Translations under genes and position numbers: made by a program
Source of the DNA: Bacteroidales bacterium
Lineage (GTDB): Bacteria > Bacteroidota > Bacteroidia > Bacteroidales > UBA932
Length of the DNA: 16,426 bases
NCBI GenBank assembly: GCA_020026275.1
Contig: JAHHQQ010000033.1
Span: forward strand, 1-16,426
Direction: 5' to 3'
The notes under the pieces: model-generated
The model's database searches: none
What the model was told of the DNA's origin: nothing
Seen by the model: only the letters and a program-made list of their open reading frames with translations
Shown: in pieces, positions 7,561-14,648 of the stretch
Position numbering within the stretch: the first letter of the stretch is position 1
How the letters are laid out: the number at the start of each line of letters is the position of its first letter

Positions 7561-7710
7561 ATGAAAGCAGAAACACGTAAAACGGACTATGTCAGCCCGG
7601 AAATCGAAATCATTGAAATTGAAGTTGAAAAAGGATTTGCAACCAGCGAAGAATTGCAGTCAGATGGCTGTGGATTTGGCAACAATCCATGGAAGAATCA
7701 GAACTGGTAA
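7561..7710 (+). CDS. 49-residue peptide of a Bacteroidales small-protein type (function unknown)
   Basis: The frame begins at a TTG (7528), but the ATG at 7561 is the credible start. It gives MKAETRKTDYVSPEIEIIEI, then EVEKGFATS, then a glycine-, asparagine- and tryptophan-rich tail (DGCGFGNNPWKNQNW). The layout is a short basic head, then Y-x-SPEIEIIEIEVE, then GFA-S, then a Gly/Asn-rich tail. I have seen this layout repeatedly in short Bacteroidales proteins encoded just upstream of surface lipoproteins. There is no hydrophobic signal sequence. It resembles a leader-plus-core precursor peptide, with a single Cys and two Trp in the tail, but no modifying enzyme is nearby. Its stop is 15 bases before the lipoprotein ATG and it shares that gene's promoter, so the two form an operon. 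Function is unknown. It could be a real peptide, or a translated leader that couples or regulates the lipoprotein. Confidence 0.72.
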   Translation: MKAETRKTDYVSPEIEIIEIEVEKGFATSEELQSDGCGFGNNPWKNQNW

Positions 7711-7725
7711 TTAGACTTGATGACA

Positions 7726-9900
7726 ATGAAAAAGATTACAAAGTATGTCAGTGCTATAGCGGCAATTGTTGTAGCATTGAGCGGATGCCAGAAAGAAATG
7801 GCAGTCGAAAATATTGAAAATTCACAGGAAGAGGGCATCAATCTCACTCTCGTGGCAGATAACCAGCCGGAAAACCTGACCAAGACTCAAATGAACTTGG
7901 AGCAAACGGATGTGATCTGGTCCAAAGATGAATATTACAATTTCTATAAGGATGGAGAATTTATTTTTCATGGAAACAAACCTACTGATTTCAATGTGAC
8001 ACAAACGATCAGTAGTGATGGAAAAACAATTACATTCCATCTCAAAAATATTCCAGCCGATACCAAACAACTGAGCGGTTTCTTTGGAGCAAAATATTGC
8101 AGTGAAGCTCAAGATTTTGTTTCAGGAACATCAGGACAGATAAATGGATACGGGATCACGCTTCCTTCTGAACAAAAAATCAGCTCCTCTTCATTTGATC
8201 CTTTGTGTGATGCGCTTGTCATGAAGCCGGTAGATATTTCTATTGCGCATGAGAAATCTATAAAAATGCAATATAAACGTCTTTTCGCCATCACAAAGCT
8301 GACCTTCAAAGGATTGGAAAATCACTATTCAGAAATCGTCAGTTCTGTCAAGTTTGAGACCTCCCAAACAGATATCGCCGGTGGTGTGACTTGCAATATC
8401 CAATCACAGAATCTCACAACAAAAGATGGCCAAGAACTGACAGGCTCTTTGTTTACATCTATCCCTTCCAAAGCCATCACCATGTCGTATGCCAAGCCTG
8501 TAAAGTTGGACGAAAAGTTTGCAGCATGGATGGTGGCCGCACCTGTGAAATTTGCAGAAGGGGAGACAGTGACCATTACGATTACCACTGATAAAGCAAT
8601 CATCACCAAAAAGATCAATATTCCAACAGGAGCATCTTTGGACTCCACTTGTGGCAATGGGTTGAATATAGACATGACAGGATGCGATCAAGCTGTTTCC
8701 AAAGATCTCTCGGGAGATTATGTAATTGCGGTGAAAGAGGGAAACCGGTATGTGGCCATGTGTGCGGAACTTGATTTGAATTCTTCAACGTCTCGTATGC
8801 AATGTCAACCAATTGATTACTCAGATGGATCATTTACCCGAAAATACATAGCGTCAGATAAAAAATTTATTTGGACTCTTGCCAAACAAGCATCTCCAGC
8901 TAATACCTATTATATTTCCGCACAGGCAGGAGGTAAAACCCAGTACTTGAATGGTGGTAATTCTGTTAAAAGAAATTCTGCTGATTTTGGAGATAATGGT
9001 ACAGCTATTAGAATTGAAGAAAGTACCAAAACGCCTGGTACCTATCACATTTCAACCACTGTCGGAACAACAGAGAAACATTTAAAGAAATTTGCCGACA
9101 ATCCATACTTCGCATTTTATAAAGACGCTATGGACATCTGTCTGATTCCTGCTGAACTGACGAATAAAACACAATTGAAAACTCCTGTTGTCGTGGCAGA
9201 AGGAAATCAAGAAGGGAATGCAATCACCGTTTTATGGGATGCCGTTGAAGGAGCAACTTCGTATGTGGTAAATTGTTCAATGAATGAAACAATCACTCAA
9301 ACCAAGACAGTGACCCCTACAAGTGAAACAACTTATATGCATACATTCACGGGCCTTGCCTATGGCACTTACTCAATCACAGTAAAGGCTGTTGGTAGTG
9401 AAAATACCATTCCGTCCGAAACAACTTCAGACCCGGCGACAATTATACTCAAAGACCCTAATGCTGCCCCAGATCCGGAAGTGACCGAGACATTGACGTT
9501 TGGAGAACATGCAGATTTTAGTACATGGGGAACTTCATATCGCAAGATTACATTGGATTATGCCAATGCAGCAGTTGAATTTGAAAGTGCCAATAAACAA
9601 TCACAAACAATTAAAGACCAGCCGGTTACAAAAGGTCAGCCTGTTACCATTACCATGAAAAACGGAAAAACGTTGAAAAAAGTGTCTTTCCAATTTAAAC
9701 AATGGAAAACTATTTCTCAAACGGCCACATTGCACTATTCTACAGATGGTCAAAACTTTCAGGAATTAACTCCTTCAGTAACTTCAGATACATTCGCTAT
9801 TCCAGAGACAGTTCTTCCAGAAAATACAACGGCTGTTAAAATTACATTCAGCAACAATAAAAAGCAGATTGGAATCACGTCTGCAACGATTACCTATTAG
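7726..9900 (+). CDS. Large multidomain surface lipoprotein (fimbrillin-like, FN3)
   Basis: A 724-residue lipoprotein. It has a signal sequence MKKITKYVSAIAAIVVALSG with the lipidated Cys at 21, followed by QKEMAVEN, the acidic pattern Bacteroidota use to send lipoproteins to the cell surface. Residues about 25-320 resemble fimbrillin/Mfa-like β-domains, with repeated aromatic strands such as VIWSKDEYYNFYKDG. Residues about 325-480 form a separate β-rich module of a type found in many Bacteroidota surface proteins (DYVIAVKEGNRYVAM, then YFAFYKDAMDICLIPAE). Residues about 485-575 are an FN3 domain (ITVLWDAVEGATSYVV, then YGTYSITVKAVG). Residues about 583-724 are a C-terminal β-domain ending GITSATITY. 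ATG also occurs at 7720 and TTG at 7717; the MKK start is preferred as the natural signal peptide. It is second in the operon with the 49-residue peptide and ends at a strong terminator. The role is probably adhesion or glycan binding; no catalytic motif was seen. Confidence 0.88.
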   Translation: MKKITKYVSAIAAIVVALSGCQKEMAVENIENSQEEGINLTLVADNQPENLTKTQMNLEQTDVIWSKDEYYNFYKDGEFIFHGNKPTDFNVTQTISSDGKTITFHLKNIPADTKQLSGFFGAKYCSEAQDFVSGTSGQINGYGITLPSEQKISSSSFDPLCDALVMKPVDISIAHEKSIKMQYKRLFAITKLTFKGLENHYSEIVSSVKFETSQTDIAGGVTCNIQSQNLTTKDGQELTGSLFTSIPSKAITMSYAKPVKLDEKFAAWMVAAPVKFAEGETVTITITTDKAIITKKINIPTGASLDSTCGNGLNIDMTGCDQAVSKDLSGDYVIAVKEGNRYVAMCAELDLNSSTSRMQCQPIDYSDGSFTRKYIASDKKFIWTLAKQASPANTYYISAQAGGKTQYLNGGNSVKRNSADFGDNGTAIRIEESTKTPGTYHISTTVGTTEKHLKKFADNPYFAFYKDAMDICLIPAELTNKTQLKTPVVVAEGNQEGNAITVLWDAVEGATSYVVNCSMNETITQTKTVTPTSETTYMHTFTGLAYGTYSITVKAVGSENTIPSETTSDPATIILKDPNAAPDPEVTETLTFGEHADFSTWGTSYRKITLDYANAAVEFESANKQSQTIKDQPVTKGQPVTITMKNGKTLKKVSFQFKQWKTISQTATLHYSTDGQNFQELTPSVTSDTFAIPETVLPENTTAVKITFSNNKKQIGITSATITY

Positions 9901-9925
9901 CATTTCAATAGAAATGATTTGTTCT

Positions 9926-9958
9926 AAACGACAGGGTCAGATTTGATCCTGTCGTTTT
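9926..9958 (+). terminator. Rho-independent terminator of the surface lipoprotein operon
   Basis: A 14-bp stem with one G-U pair (AAACGACAGGGTCA, 9926-9939, against TGATCCTGTCGTTT, 9944-9957) has a GATT tetraloop. It ends in TTTT (9955-9958), 25 bases after the lipoprotein stop codon. Confidence 0.9.
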
Positions 9959-9984
9959 CAGTAAGTATCCGCGCGGCTGCATGT

Positions 9985-10095
9985 CGATTGACAGTCGGGA
10001 AGATGCCGGAATAGATTCAGATTGTAGTTCTTGGGACGGTGCATGAGGATTTCGCATTGTGCGCGGCAGGGAAGTCTGCGGAATGCAGATTCTCA
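9985..10095 (+). pseudogene. Decayed partial copy of the calycin-like gene
   Basis: Bases 9993-10064 align without gaps to 4188-4259 inside the calycin-like gene (constant offset 5805), with 59 of 72 identical by hand count. The matching stretch keeps the frame. The relic reads VGKMPE, stop, then IQIVVLGTVHEDFAL against VGKMPGKIRIEVPVTVHEDG in the intact gene. An in-frame TAG and the lack of a start, signal peptide or C-terminal strands mark it as a relic. Weak similarity may continue to about 10095. It sits between the lipoprotein terminator and the next gene. In the remaining gap, 10096-10277, I see only AT-rich sequence with no clear promoter box. Confidence 0.75.
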
Positions 10096-10277
10096 GCATA
10101 AAGACCTTTTTTTCTTTGGAACTTTATTTGTTTATGAGGATATTTGTATCAAAGCCGATTCTGGAAATGTTTTTTCAAATGGAAGATGACGTGAAGTTCA
10201 TTGTTTTTCTGCAGTTTGAGAAAAAGTTGTTCGGGAACAGGGGCTTGAAAGAAATGAACTTGTTTTATCAGAATAAA

Positions 10278-11312
10278 ATGAAAAGAAAATTCAAAACGAT
10301 CATTGGAATTATGCTGTCTTCTGTTTCTCTATCTGCTTGCAATCCTGCAGAAGAGGAATTGAAGGTGTTCCAGATAAATGTATGGCAGGAAACCACTATG
10401 GTCAAGGATGGTTTCAGTAATTTCGTCAATGAAATTGTTCGCCTCAATCCTGATGTGGTTCTATTAAGTGAAGTCCGGAATTATGGGGGTGTTCAGTTCG
10501 TCCCGCGTCTGATTGATTCCTTGAAAGTGAAGGGATTGGACTATTATGGGAAAACATCTGCTACTGATTGTGGGGTCTTGACAAAATATAAAATGCTTCA
10601 GCAGGAATGTTGGACTCCAGAAGAATACGATTCCGGTTCTGTCGAAAAAGTGAAGATGGATGTGAACGGGCATACGGTGATTGTGTATTCTGCTCATTTG
10701 GATTATAAAGATTATGCGTGTTATCTTCCTAGAGGCTATGATCAGGCGTGGCAGAAGATGGACGCACCGATTGTTGACGCTGAATTGATTTCCAAGATCA
10801 ATAGAGATTCCTGGAGGGATGAGGCGACTTCTTATGTGATCAGTGATGCGAAGAAGGAGAAGGATGCCATTATCATATATGGTGGAGATTTCAATGAGCC
10901 TTCACATCTTGATTGGGACGAAAGGACAGAAAAAATGTACGATCATCATGGCGCAGTAATTCGTTGGGACACTTCTTCTATGCTTGAGAAAGAAGGCTAT
11001 TGCGATTCTTATAGAGAGAAGTACCCTGATCCTGTAACCCATCCTGGATTTACCTATCCGGCAGATAATCCGGCGGTGGACATGCAACTGTTGGATTGGA
11101 CTCCTGGAATAGATTCAAGAGACAGGATCGATTTCATTTACTATAAAAAATCTCCTGAGGTTCATCTCCAAAGTATCGTGATTGTAGGGCCGTCAGGAAC
11201 CATTCGGAACAGCGACAGGACATCAAAGGATTCGGAAGATAGGTTTCTTGAACCACTTGATGTCTGGCCGACGGATCACAAAGGACTGTTGGCGGTCTTT
11301 AAAATCAAATAG
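10278..11312 (+). CDS. Endonuclease/exonuclease/phosphatase-family lipoprotein
   Basis: A 344-residue lipoprotein from the ATG at 10278. Frames starting earlier (from 10059) run through the calycin relic and the leader, whereas this ATG gives the natural signal sequence MKRKFKTIIGIMLSSVSLSA with the lipidated Cys at 21. The mature part carries the full metal-dependent EEP (DNase I-like) active-site set: N34 (FQINVW), E65 (LLSEV), H140 (SAHLDY), D204 and N206 (GGDFNEP), D285 (RIDFIYY) and D333-H334 (TDHKG). This superfamily hydrolyses phosphodiester or phosphomonoester bonds in nucleic acids, phosphoinositides and related lipids, and exported Bacteroidota members often act on extracytoplasmic phosphate esters. 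The substrate cannot be decided here. Residues after C21 are NPAEEE, consistent with outer-membrane or surface lipoprotein sorting. It appears to be a single-gene unit. Confidence 0.92.
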   Translation: MKRKFKTIIGIMLSSVSLSACNPAEEELKVFQINVWQETTMVKDGFSNFVNEIVRLNPDVVLLSEVRNYGGVQFVPRLIDSLKVKGLDYYGKTSATDCGVLTKYKMLQQECWTPEEYDSGSVEKVKMDVNGHTVIVYSAHLDYKDYACYLPRGYDQAWQKMDAPIVDAELISKINRDSWRDEATSYVISDAKKEKDAIIIYGGDFNEPSHLDWDERTEKMYDHHGAVIRWDTSSMLEKEGYCDSYREKYPDPVTHPGFTYPADNPAVDMQLLDWTPGIDSRDRIDFIYYKKSPEVHLQSIVIVGPSGTIRNSDRTSKDSEDRFLEPLDVWPTDHKGLLAVFKIK

Positions 11313-11466
11313 TACGTAAAAAGAGTTTGATTCATGTTTCTCGCTTTTGGGGCAGAATCCAGCTGCTCGCTGTTCTTTTTGCCGGAAGGATGGAGGAAGG
11401 CAGGGCACCTTGTGTGGCATGAATTATGAACGGACACGAATTGTAATGAAATGATCTGATCAGACT

Positions 11467-11955
11467 ATGAAAAATATCAAGACTTTTCTTGTTACCTGTT
11501 TGGTACTTATTGCTTTGATTGTTGCCGGATTCATATTGTATGCCACTTCTCATTTGTCTGGAAAAGATGCTGTCTCCGAACAGATGGAGAAGACCGGCGG
11601 ACCTGTCGGTCTGGTTGGAAATGACAAGGATTCCCATGGCTGCATCGCATCAGCCGGCTATATTTGGTCCGAACTGCTTCAGGAATGTATCCGGCCTTTT
11701 GAGAAGGGCGTGAAACTGTTGGGGATCGATTCTGACGATGCCGTTTATGCGGCTTATCTGGTGTTCGATGCAGACCAGTCAAAAGTGGAAGTCTTCTTGC
11801 CGACGGAAGACCAGCATCCGATTCTTTGCAAGGATGTCATCGGATTGGATGAGGTTGTGTGGACATCTTCCGAACCGGGGGCTCCTGTAGTACAGAAGTC
11901 AGATGGCAAACTGCAAGTGTTGCTGGATGGAACTTGTGCGTTTGTGGAAGAATGA
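11467..11955 (+). CDS. Membrane-anchored protein of unknown function
   Basis: A 162-residue protein with an N-terminal membrane segment (about residues 6-26, TFLVTCLVLIALIVAGFILY) and an extracytoplasmic remainder. The Cys in the segment is not followed by a lipobox pattern, so a membrane anchor is more likely than a lipoprotein. The region NDKDSHGCIASAGYIWSELL, then QECIRPFEKG (about 52-80), with two cysteines 16 residues apart, recalls a family of short Bacteroidota hypothetical proteins with the pattern KD.HGC..SAGY.WS....C.R. The second half is β-rich (YAAYLVFDADQSKVEVFLP). The paired cysteines may form a disulfide. No function is known to me. The preceding gap (11313-11466) shows no promoter box. 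Confidence 0.75.
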   Translation: MKNIKTFLVTCLVLIALIVAGFILYATSHLSGKDAVSEQMEKTGGPVGLVGNDKDSHGCIASAGYIWSELLQECIRPFEKGVKLLGIDSDDAVYAAYLVFDADQSKVEVFLPTEDQHPILCKDVIGLDEVVWTSSEPGAPVVQKSDGKLQVLLDGTCAFVEE

Positions 11956-12234
11956 TTCTCTCCCGCTTGCAGGGGTCCTGGTGGATGATTTCGGCACAGA
12001 TACTCATCTGTGGTTACCTTATAATGACTACATCTCGCGTCTGAAGCCGCGGTGGGCTGAAATAGGGAAGTGTCATGGACGGCAATCGTACTGACATATG
12101 AGTATTTTCTGTCCTGCTGGAGAAGGGCAGGCCGGGCGTCGGGGGGCTCTTTTTGTAAAAATCAGCATTATTGGGTATTTCCTTTCTGATGGTTAAGGAC
12201 TTATTTTGCATTCGTCTAAATTATTAAATGAAAA
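11956..12234. other. Intergenic region with GC-rich segment; possible gene relic
   Basis: These 279 bases before the flavodoxin gene are unusually GC-rich up to about 12150, then AT-rich. In one + frame, 11972-12094 reads as protein-like sequence (GVLVDDFGTDTHLWLPYNDY, then ISRLKPRWAE) ending in TGA, with no credible start of its own. It may be a gene remnant. A modest 8/9-pair hairpin (CTGTCCTGC near 12110 with GCAGGCCGG) could end the upstream transcript, but its T-run is far away. A near -7 element TTATTTTG (12201-12208) may serve the flavodoxin gene. Confidence 0.25.
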
Positions 12235-12723
12235 ATGAGTACTTGTATAATTTATGGTTCTACGACAGGAACCACAGAGGCAGTTGCCAACATGATTGCA
12301 GGAAAACTGGGTGTGGCAGATGTATATGATGTCAATAGCATGGATGCCGATGTGATTGCCAATCACGATGTTCTTGTTCTCGGCACTTCCACTTGGGGAG
12401 ACGGTGATCTTCAAGATGACTGGTATGAGGGTGTGAATGTCTTGAAGAGTGCGGATCTCTCTGGCAAGAAAGTGGCGCTTTTTGGTTGTGGTGATTCATC
12501 CGCCTATTGTGATACTTTCTGCGATGGCATGGGCTGTCTGTACGAAGAATTGCAAAGTAGCGGTTGTGAATTTGTCGGTATGACAGATGCAAGCGACTAT
12601 TCTTTTTCTGCATCCAAGGCAGTGGCAGGAGGTAAATTCGTCGGTCTTGCCCTTGATGAAATGAACGAGAGCGACAAGACCGAAGAGCGTATCAATGCCT
12701 GGGTCGCCGGGTTGGGCCTTTAA
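12235..12723 (+). CDS. fldA: Flavodoxin (long-chain type)
   Basis: A 162-residue FMN-binding electron carrier, cytoplasmic, that replaces ferredoxin when iron is scarce and shuttles electrons to reductases and radical enzymes. Visible features are the phosphate loop IIYGSTTGTTEAVA (residues 5-18), the first flavin loop TSTWGDGDLQDDW (51-63) with W54 placed to stack on the isoalloxazine ring, and the second flavin loop FGCGDSSAYCDTFCDGMG (83-100) with Y91 as the other stacking residue. Its length and the insert after residue 120 fit long-chain flavodoxins. The ATG at 12235 starts directly on the first β-strand; an overlapping ATG at 12228 is in another frame. A one-mismatch -7 box (12201-12208) lies about 30 bases upstream. 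The DUF2023 gene follows after 37 bases in the same operon. Confidence 0.96.
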   Translation: MSTCIIYGSTTGTTEAVANMIAGKLGVADVYDVNSMDADVIANHDVLVLGTSTWGDGDLQDDWYEGVNVLKSADLSGKKVALFGCGDSSAYCDTFCDGMGCLYEELQSSGCEFVGMTDASDYSFSASKAVAGGKFVGLALDEMNESDKTEERINAWVAGLGL

Positions 12724-12760
12724 TGGAAATCATTTAGTTCTGTAATCCAAGTTTATTGCC

Positions 12761-13150
12761 ATGACTGTCATCGATGTCAATCCCTCTGAGCTGAAAGTCT
12801 TTTTCAATCACATCTATGAATATCAGAAAGGCGTTCGCAAGATGGTGCTCTACACTTCTCTTCGGATGCATCTTCCGTTTATCACAGACCGTCTGGAGAA
12901 ATTGGACATTCAGTATATGATACAGCCGGTAGATGACAAGCGGGTCAACATTTTTTTTGGAAACGGCGAATGCATTGATGTCATTCGTCTGATGGTGACA
13001 CGGCCGTTGAACCAGCTGACTCCAGAAGAGGATTTCATATTGGGAGCAATTCTTGGTTATGACATAAGTGTGCAATGCAAACGTTACTGCAGCTTGCGAA
13101 AAGAGCCGCAAACGGAACGGCAAATGTCAAATGTCTGCCGTGGCCGCTAG
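12761..13150 (+). CDS. DUF2023-family protein, conserved partner of flavodoxin
   Basis: A 129-residue cytoplasmic protein recognised as DUF2023 by several segments. These are LKVFFNHIYEYQKGVRKMVL (about 11-30), a central part with RLEKLDIQYMIQPV and VNIFFGNGECIDVI, and the conserved end RPLNQLTPEEDFILGAILGY followed by QCKRYC. The family is short, about 100-120 residues, and is repeatedly found next to flavodoxin genes in Bacteroidota and some other phyla. Here it lies 37 bases behind one. Its biochemical role is not known to me. Strict adjacency suggests it assists, senses or regulates flavodoxin. The C-terminal cysteines (QCKRYCSL) are of interest. A terminator 79 bases after the stop closes the operon. 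Confidence 0.93.
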   Translation: MTVIDVNPSELKVFFNHIYEYQKGVRKMVLYTSLRMHLPFITDRLEKLDIQYMIQPVDDKRVNIFFGNGECIDVIRLMVTRPLNQLTPEEDFILGAILGYDISVQCKRYCSLRKEPQTERQMSNVCRGR

Positions 13151-13228
13151 ATGTTTGCGAAGGTTTCTGATAGAACAGTTTCGTCATCGTTGAATGATAA
13201 TGTGATAGTTAATGTCTAATTGAAGTGG

Positions 13229-13262
13229 AAGGACTTCTGGCATATGCCGGGAGTCCTTTTTT
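13229..13262 (+). terminator. Terminator of the flavodoxin-DUF2023 operon
   Basis: The arms AAGGACTTCTGGCAT (13229-13243) and ATGCCGGGAGTCCTT (13244-13258) pair over nearly their whole length with two G-U pairs. The centre forms the loop, and a run of six T (13257-13262) closes it. This rules out a protein start upstream of it for the next gene. Confidence 0.88.
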
Positions 13263-13330
13263 GCTGTTGGTTTTTTTCTTATATTTATGGAATATTTCAG
13301 GAGAAAAGAGAAATCATTAATTGTCCAGAT

Positions 13331-14476
13331 ATGATTGAAATCCCAAGATTGCCAAGATGGTTTCGTCCGGTAACAAGTATACTGGCGATTCTTTTGATAT
13401 GTTTTCTGTTGGGATATTTGATTGCCGATCTGATTGTCACTTATTTTTCGTGGCAGATTCCATGGTGTCTGAAAATTGTGAGAACAGTTGAGATGGCTTT
13501 CATCTTTGTTTTTGTCTTGGCTGTCCAGCTTCTGCTGCATGAGGTCGGCCATATGTTGGCGGGGCTGTTTCATGGGTGGCGTTTTATTTCGTTCTATGCT
13601 TTCCGTCTCCAGCTTTCTTTTACAGAAGGGAAATGGCATTTTTCAAGGAAGCGGATTCCTGGAACAGCTGCCCGTTGCAGTATGATTCCTTCTTCAAAAG
13701 GGGATAGCTTGCAGGAAGCCTTGTGGTATAGTGCAGGGGGCTTGGTGCTGAATGCAGTTCTGGCTCTGTCGGGAATCCTGTTCATTTGGACCGGAGTTTC
13801 GGATTGTTCGTTTGAAATCCTCATCTTGAGCTGGTCCATGATTTTTTCCGGTTTGTTCCTGTTGATAGTGAATGGCCTGCCTCAGCCCAACCTTTCTTTG
13901 TCCAATGACGGTACTCGTATGTTGCTCATTAGGAAGGACCCCGCTTCCGCGGAAATGTTCTTGCGCATTTTGAGCTATCAAGGACAGTTGCAGCAGGGAA
14001 CTCCCTTGAATGAGATTGCTCATTTCTATTTTTTCGATATGGACAAACAGGTTCCGGTATGGTCCAATCCTGTCCATATTTCGGCTGTGTTGCTGGATGT
14101 GGAACTGGCCATGAGCAAGTTCGATTTTGACAAGGCTCGGGAAATTCTCTCCATAGTGAAGAAGAAACGTCGTAAAATCTATTCTTCTTGTCGGCTTCGT
14201 TTCCAGATGGAACGAATCTATCTGAATCTGGTCATGGGAACAGAAGATGAGGCTCCGCTGCTGGAGGATGACATGATGGCGTTTTTGGAAAGAAGAGATC
14301 ATGCTGCTGATCCGATGGTGGTGCGGACCCTGTATGTCCTGGCCAAGTTTTGGGAACATGACCAGGAAAAGGCGGCTTCCCTCTATGAGAAAAGTAAAGC
14401 ATTGTGTGCCTCCTGCTATTGTCCGGGAGTGGCGGAAACGGAACTGAAATTGATAGAATTTGCTCGCTTGAAGTAA
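13331..14476 (+). CDS. M50-like (site-2-protease type) membrane metalloprotease with helical C-terminal region
   Basis: The frame is open from a TTG at 13220, but that start lies before a terminator hairpin, so the ATG at 13331 is chosen, giving 381 residues. Transmembrane segments are visible at about 15-38, 50-70, 133-155 and 163-182. The zinc-binding motif HEVGH (70-74) follows the second segment. A second motif N-G-L-P ... N-D-G (181-194) matches the N..P....DG block whose Asp (D193) is the third metal ligand in site-2 proteases, so the active site looks complete. These enzymes cut transmembrane segments or process peptides within the membrane. Residues about 195-381 are a soluble, mostly helical region, possibly TPR-like (FDFDKAREILSIVKKKRR, then VVRTLYVLAKFWEHDQEKAA). 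A one-mismatch -7 box TATATTTA lies at 13280-13287. No substrate gene is evident alongside, and no anti-sigma factor is nearby. Confidence 0.85.
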   Translation: MIEIPRLPRWFRPVTSILAILLICFLLGYLIADLIVTYFSWQIPWCLKIVRTVEMAFIFVFVLAVQLLLHEVGHMLAGLFHGWRFISFYAFRLQLSFTEGKWHFSRKRIPGTAARCSMIPSSKGDSLQEALWYSAGGLVLNAVLALSGILFIWTGVSDCSFEILILSWSMIFSGLFLLIVNGLPQPNLSLSNDGTRMLLIRKDPASAEMFLRILSYQGQLQQGTPLNEIAHFYFFDMDKQVPVWSNPVHISAVLLDVELAMSKFDFDKAREILSIVKKKRRKIYSSCRLRFQMERIYLNLVMGTEDEAPLLEDDMMAFLERRDHAADPMVVRTLYVLAKFWEHDQEKAASLYEKSKALCASCYCPGVAETELKLIEFARLK

Positions 14477-14483
14477 CCGAAGT

Positions 14484-14564
14484 GTTCCCAAAAATATCAA
14501 ATCGTTCGTCCAAATGTTATAATATTCGACCAAAATATCAAACATTTGACTAAATATATCATTT
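14484..14564. repeat. Four imperfect 20-bp tandem repeats upstream of the acyl-CoA synthetase gene
   Basis: Units at 14484-14503, 14505-14524, 14525-14544 and 14545-14564 follow an approximate consensus TTCGACCAAAATATCAAACA. The first and third share CNAAAATATCAAA. The second and third share TTCGNCCAAA. The fourth begins TTTGACTAAA. The period is 20 (one extra base after unit 1), close to two helical turns. The block lies between the metalloprotease stop (14476) and the promoter at 14610. Tandem operator sites are a natural reading, but it could also be an AT-rich chance array. Confidence 0.5.
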
Positions 14565-14609
14565 CTGAAGTATTTTCCTTCTTTTTGAATATCATGCTTT
14601 GTGAGGGTA

Positions 14610-14639
14610 TTGTCAGCGACTGTTTTCTCGCTAACTTTG
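14610..14639 (+). promoter_or_regulatory. Bacteroides-type promoter of the acyl-CoA synthetase gene
   Basis: TTG at 14610-14612, 19 bases, then TAACTTTG at 14632-14639 is an exact match to the -33/-7 consensus and spacing. The -7 box ends nine bases before the ATG at 14649, so the 5' leader would be only a few bases long. Confidence 0.75.
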
Positions 14640-14648
14640 TATCCCATT

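Noticed and set aside
10059..10277. 73-codon N-terminal extension of the EEP lipoprotein
   Set aside because: It starts inside the calycin relic, reads low-quality sequence, and would bury the clear lipoprotein signal peptide that begins at 10278.
13220..13330. Upstream TTG-initiated extension of the metalloprotease
   Set aside because: It would encode through a strong terminator hairpin with a T-run; the ATG at 13331 gives a normal start just before the first membrane segment.
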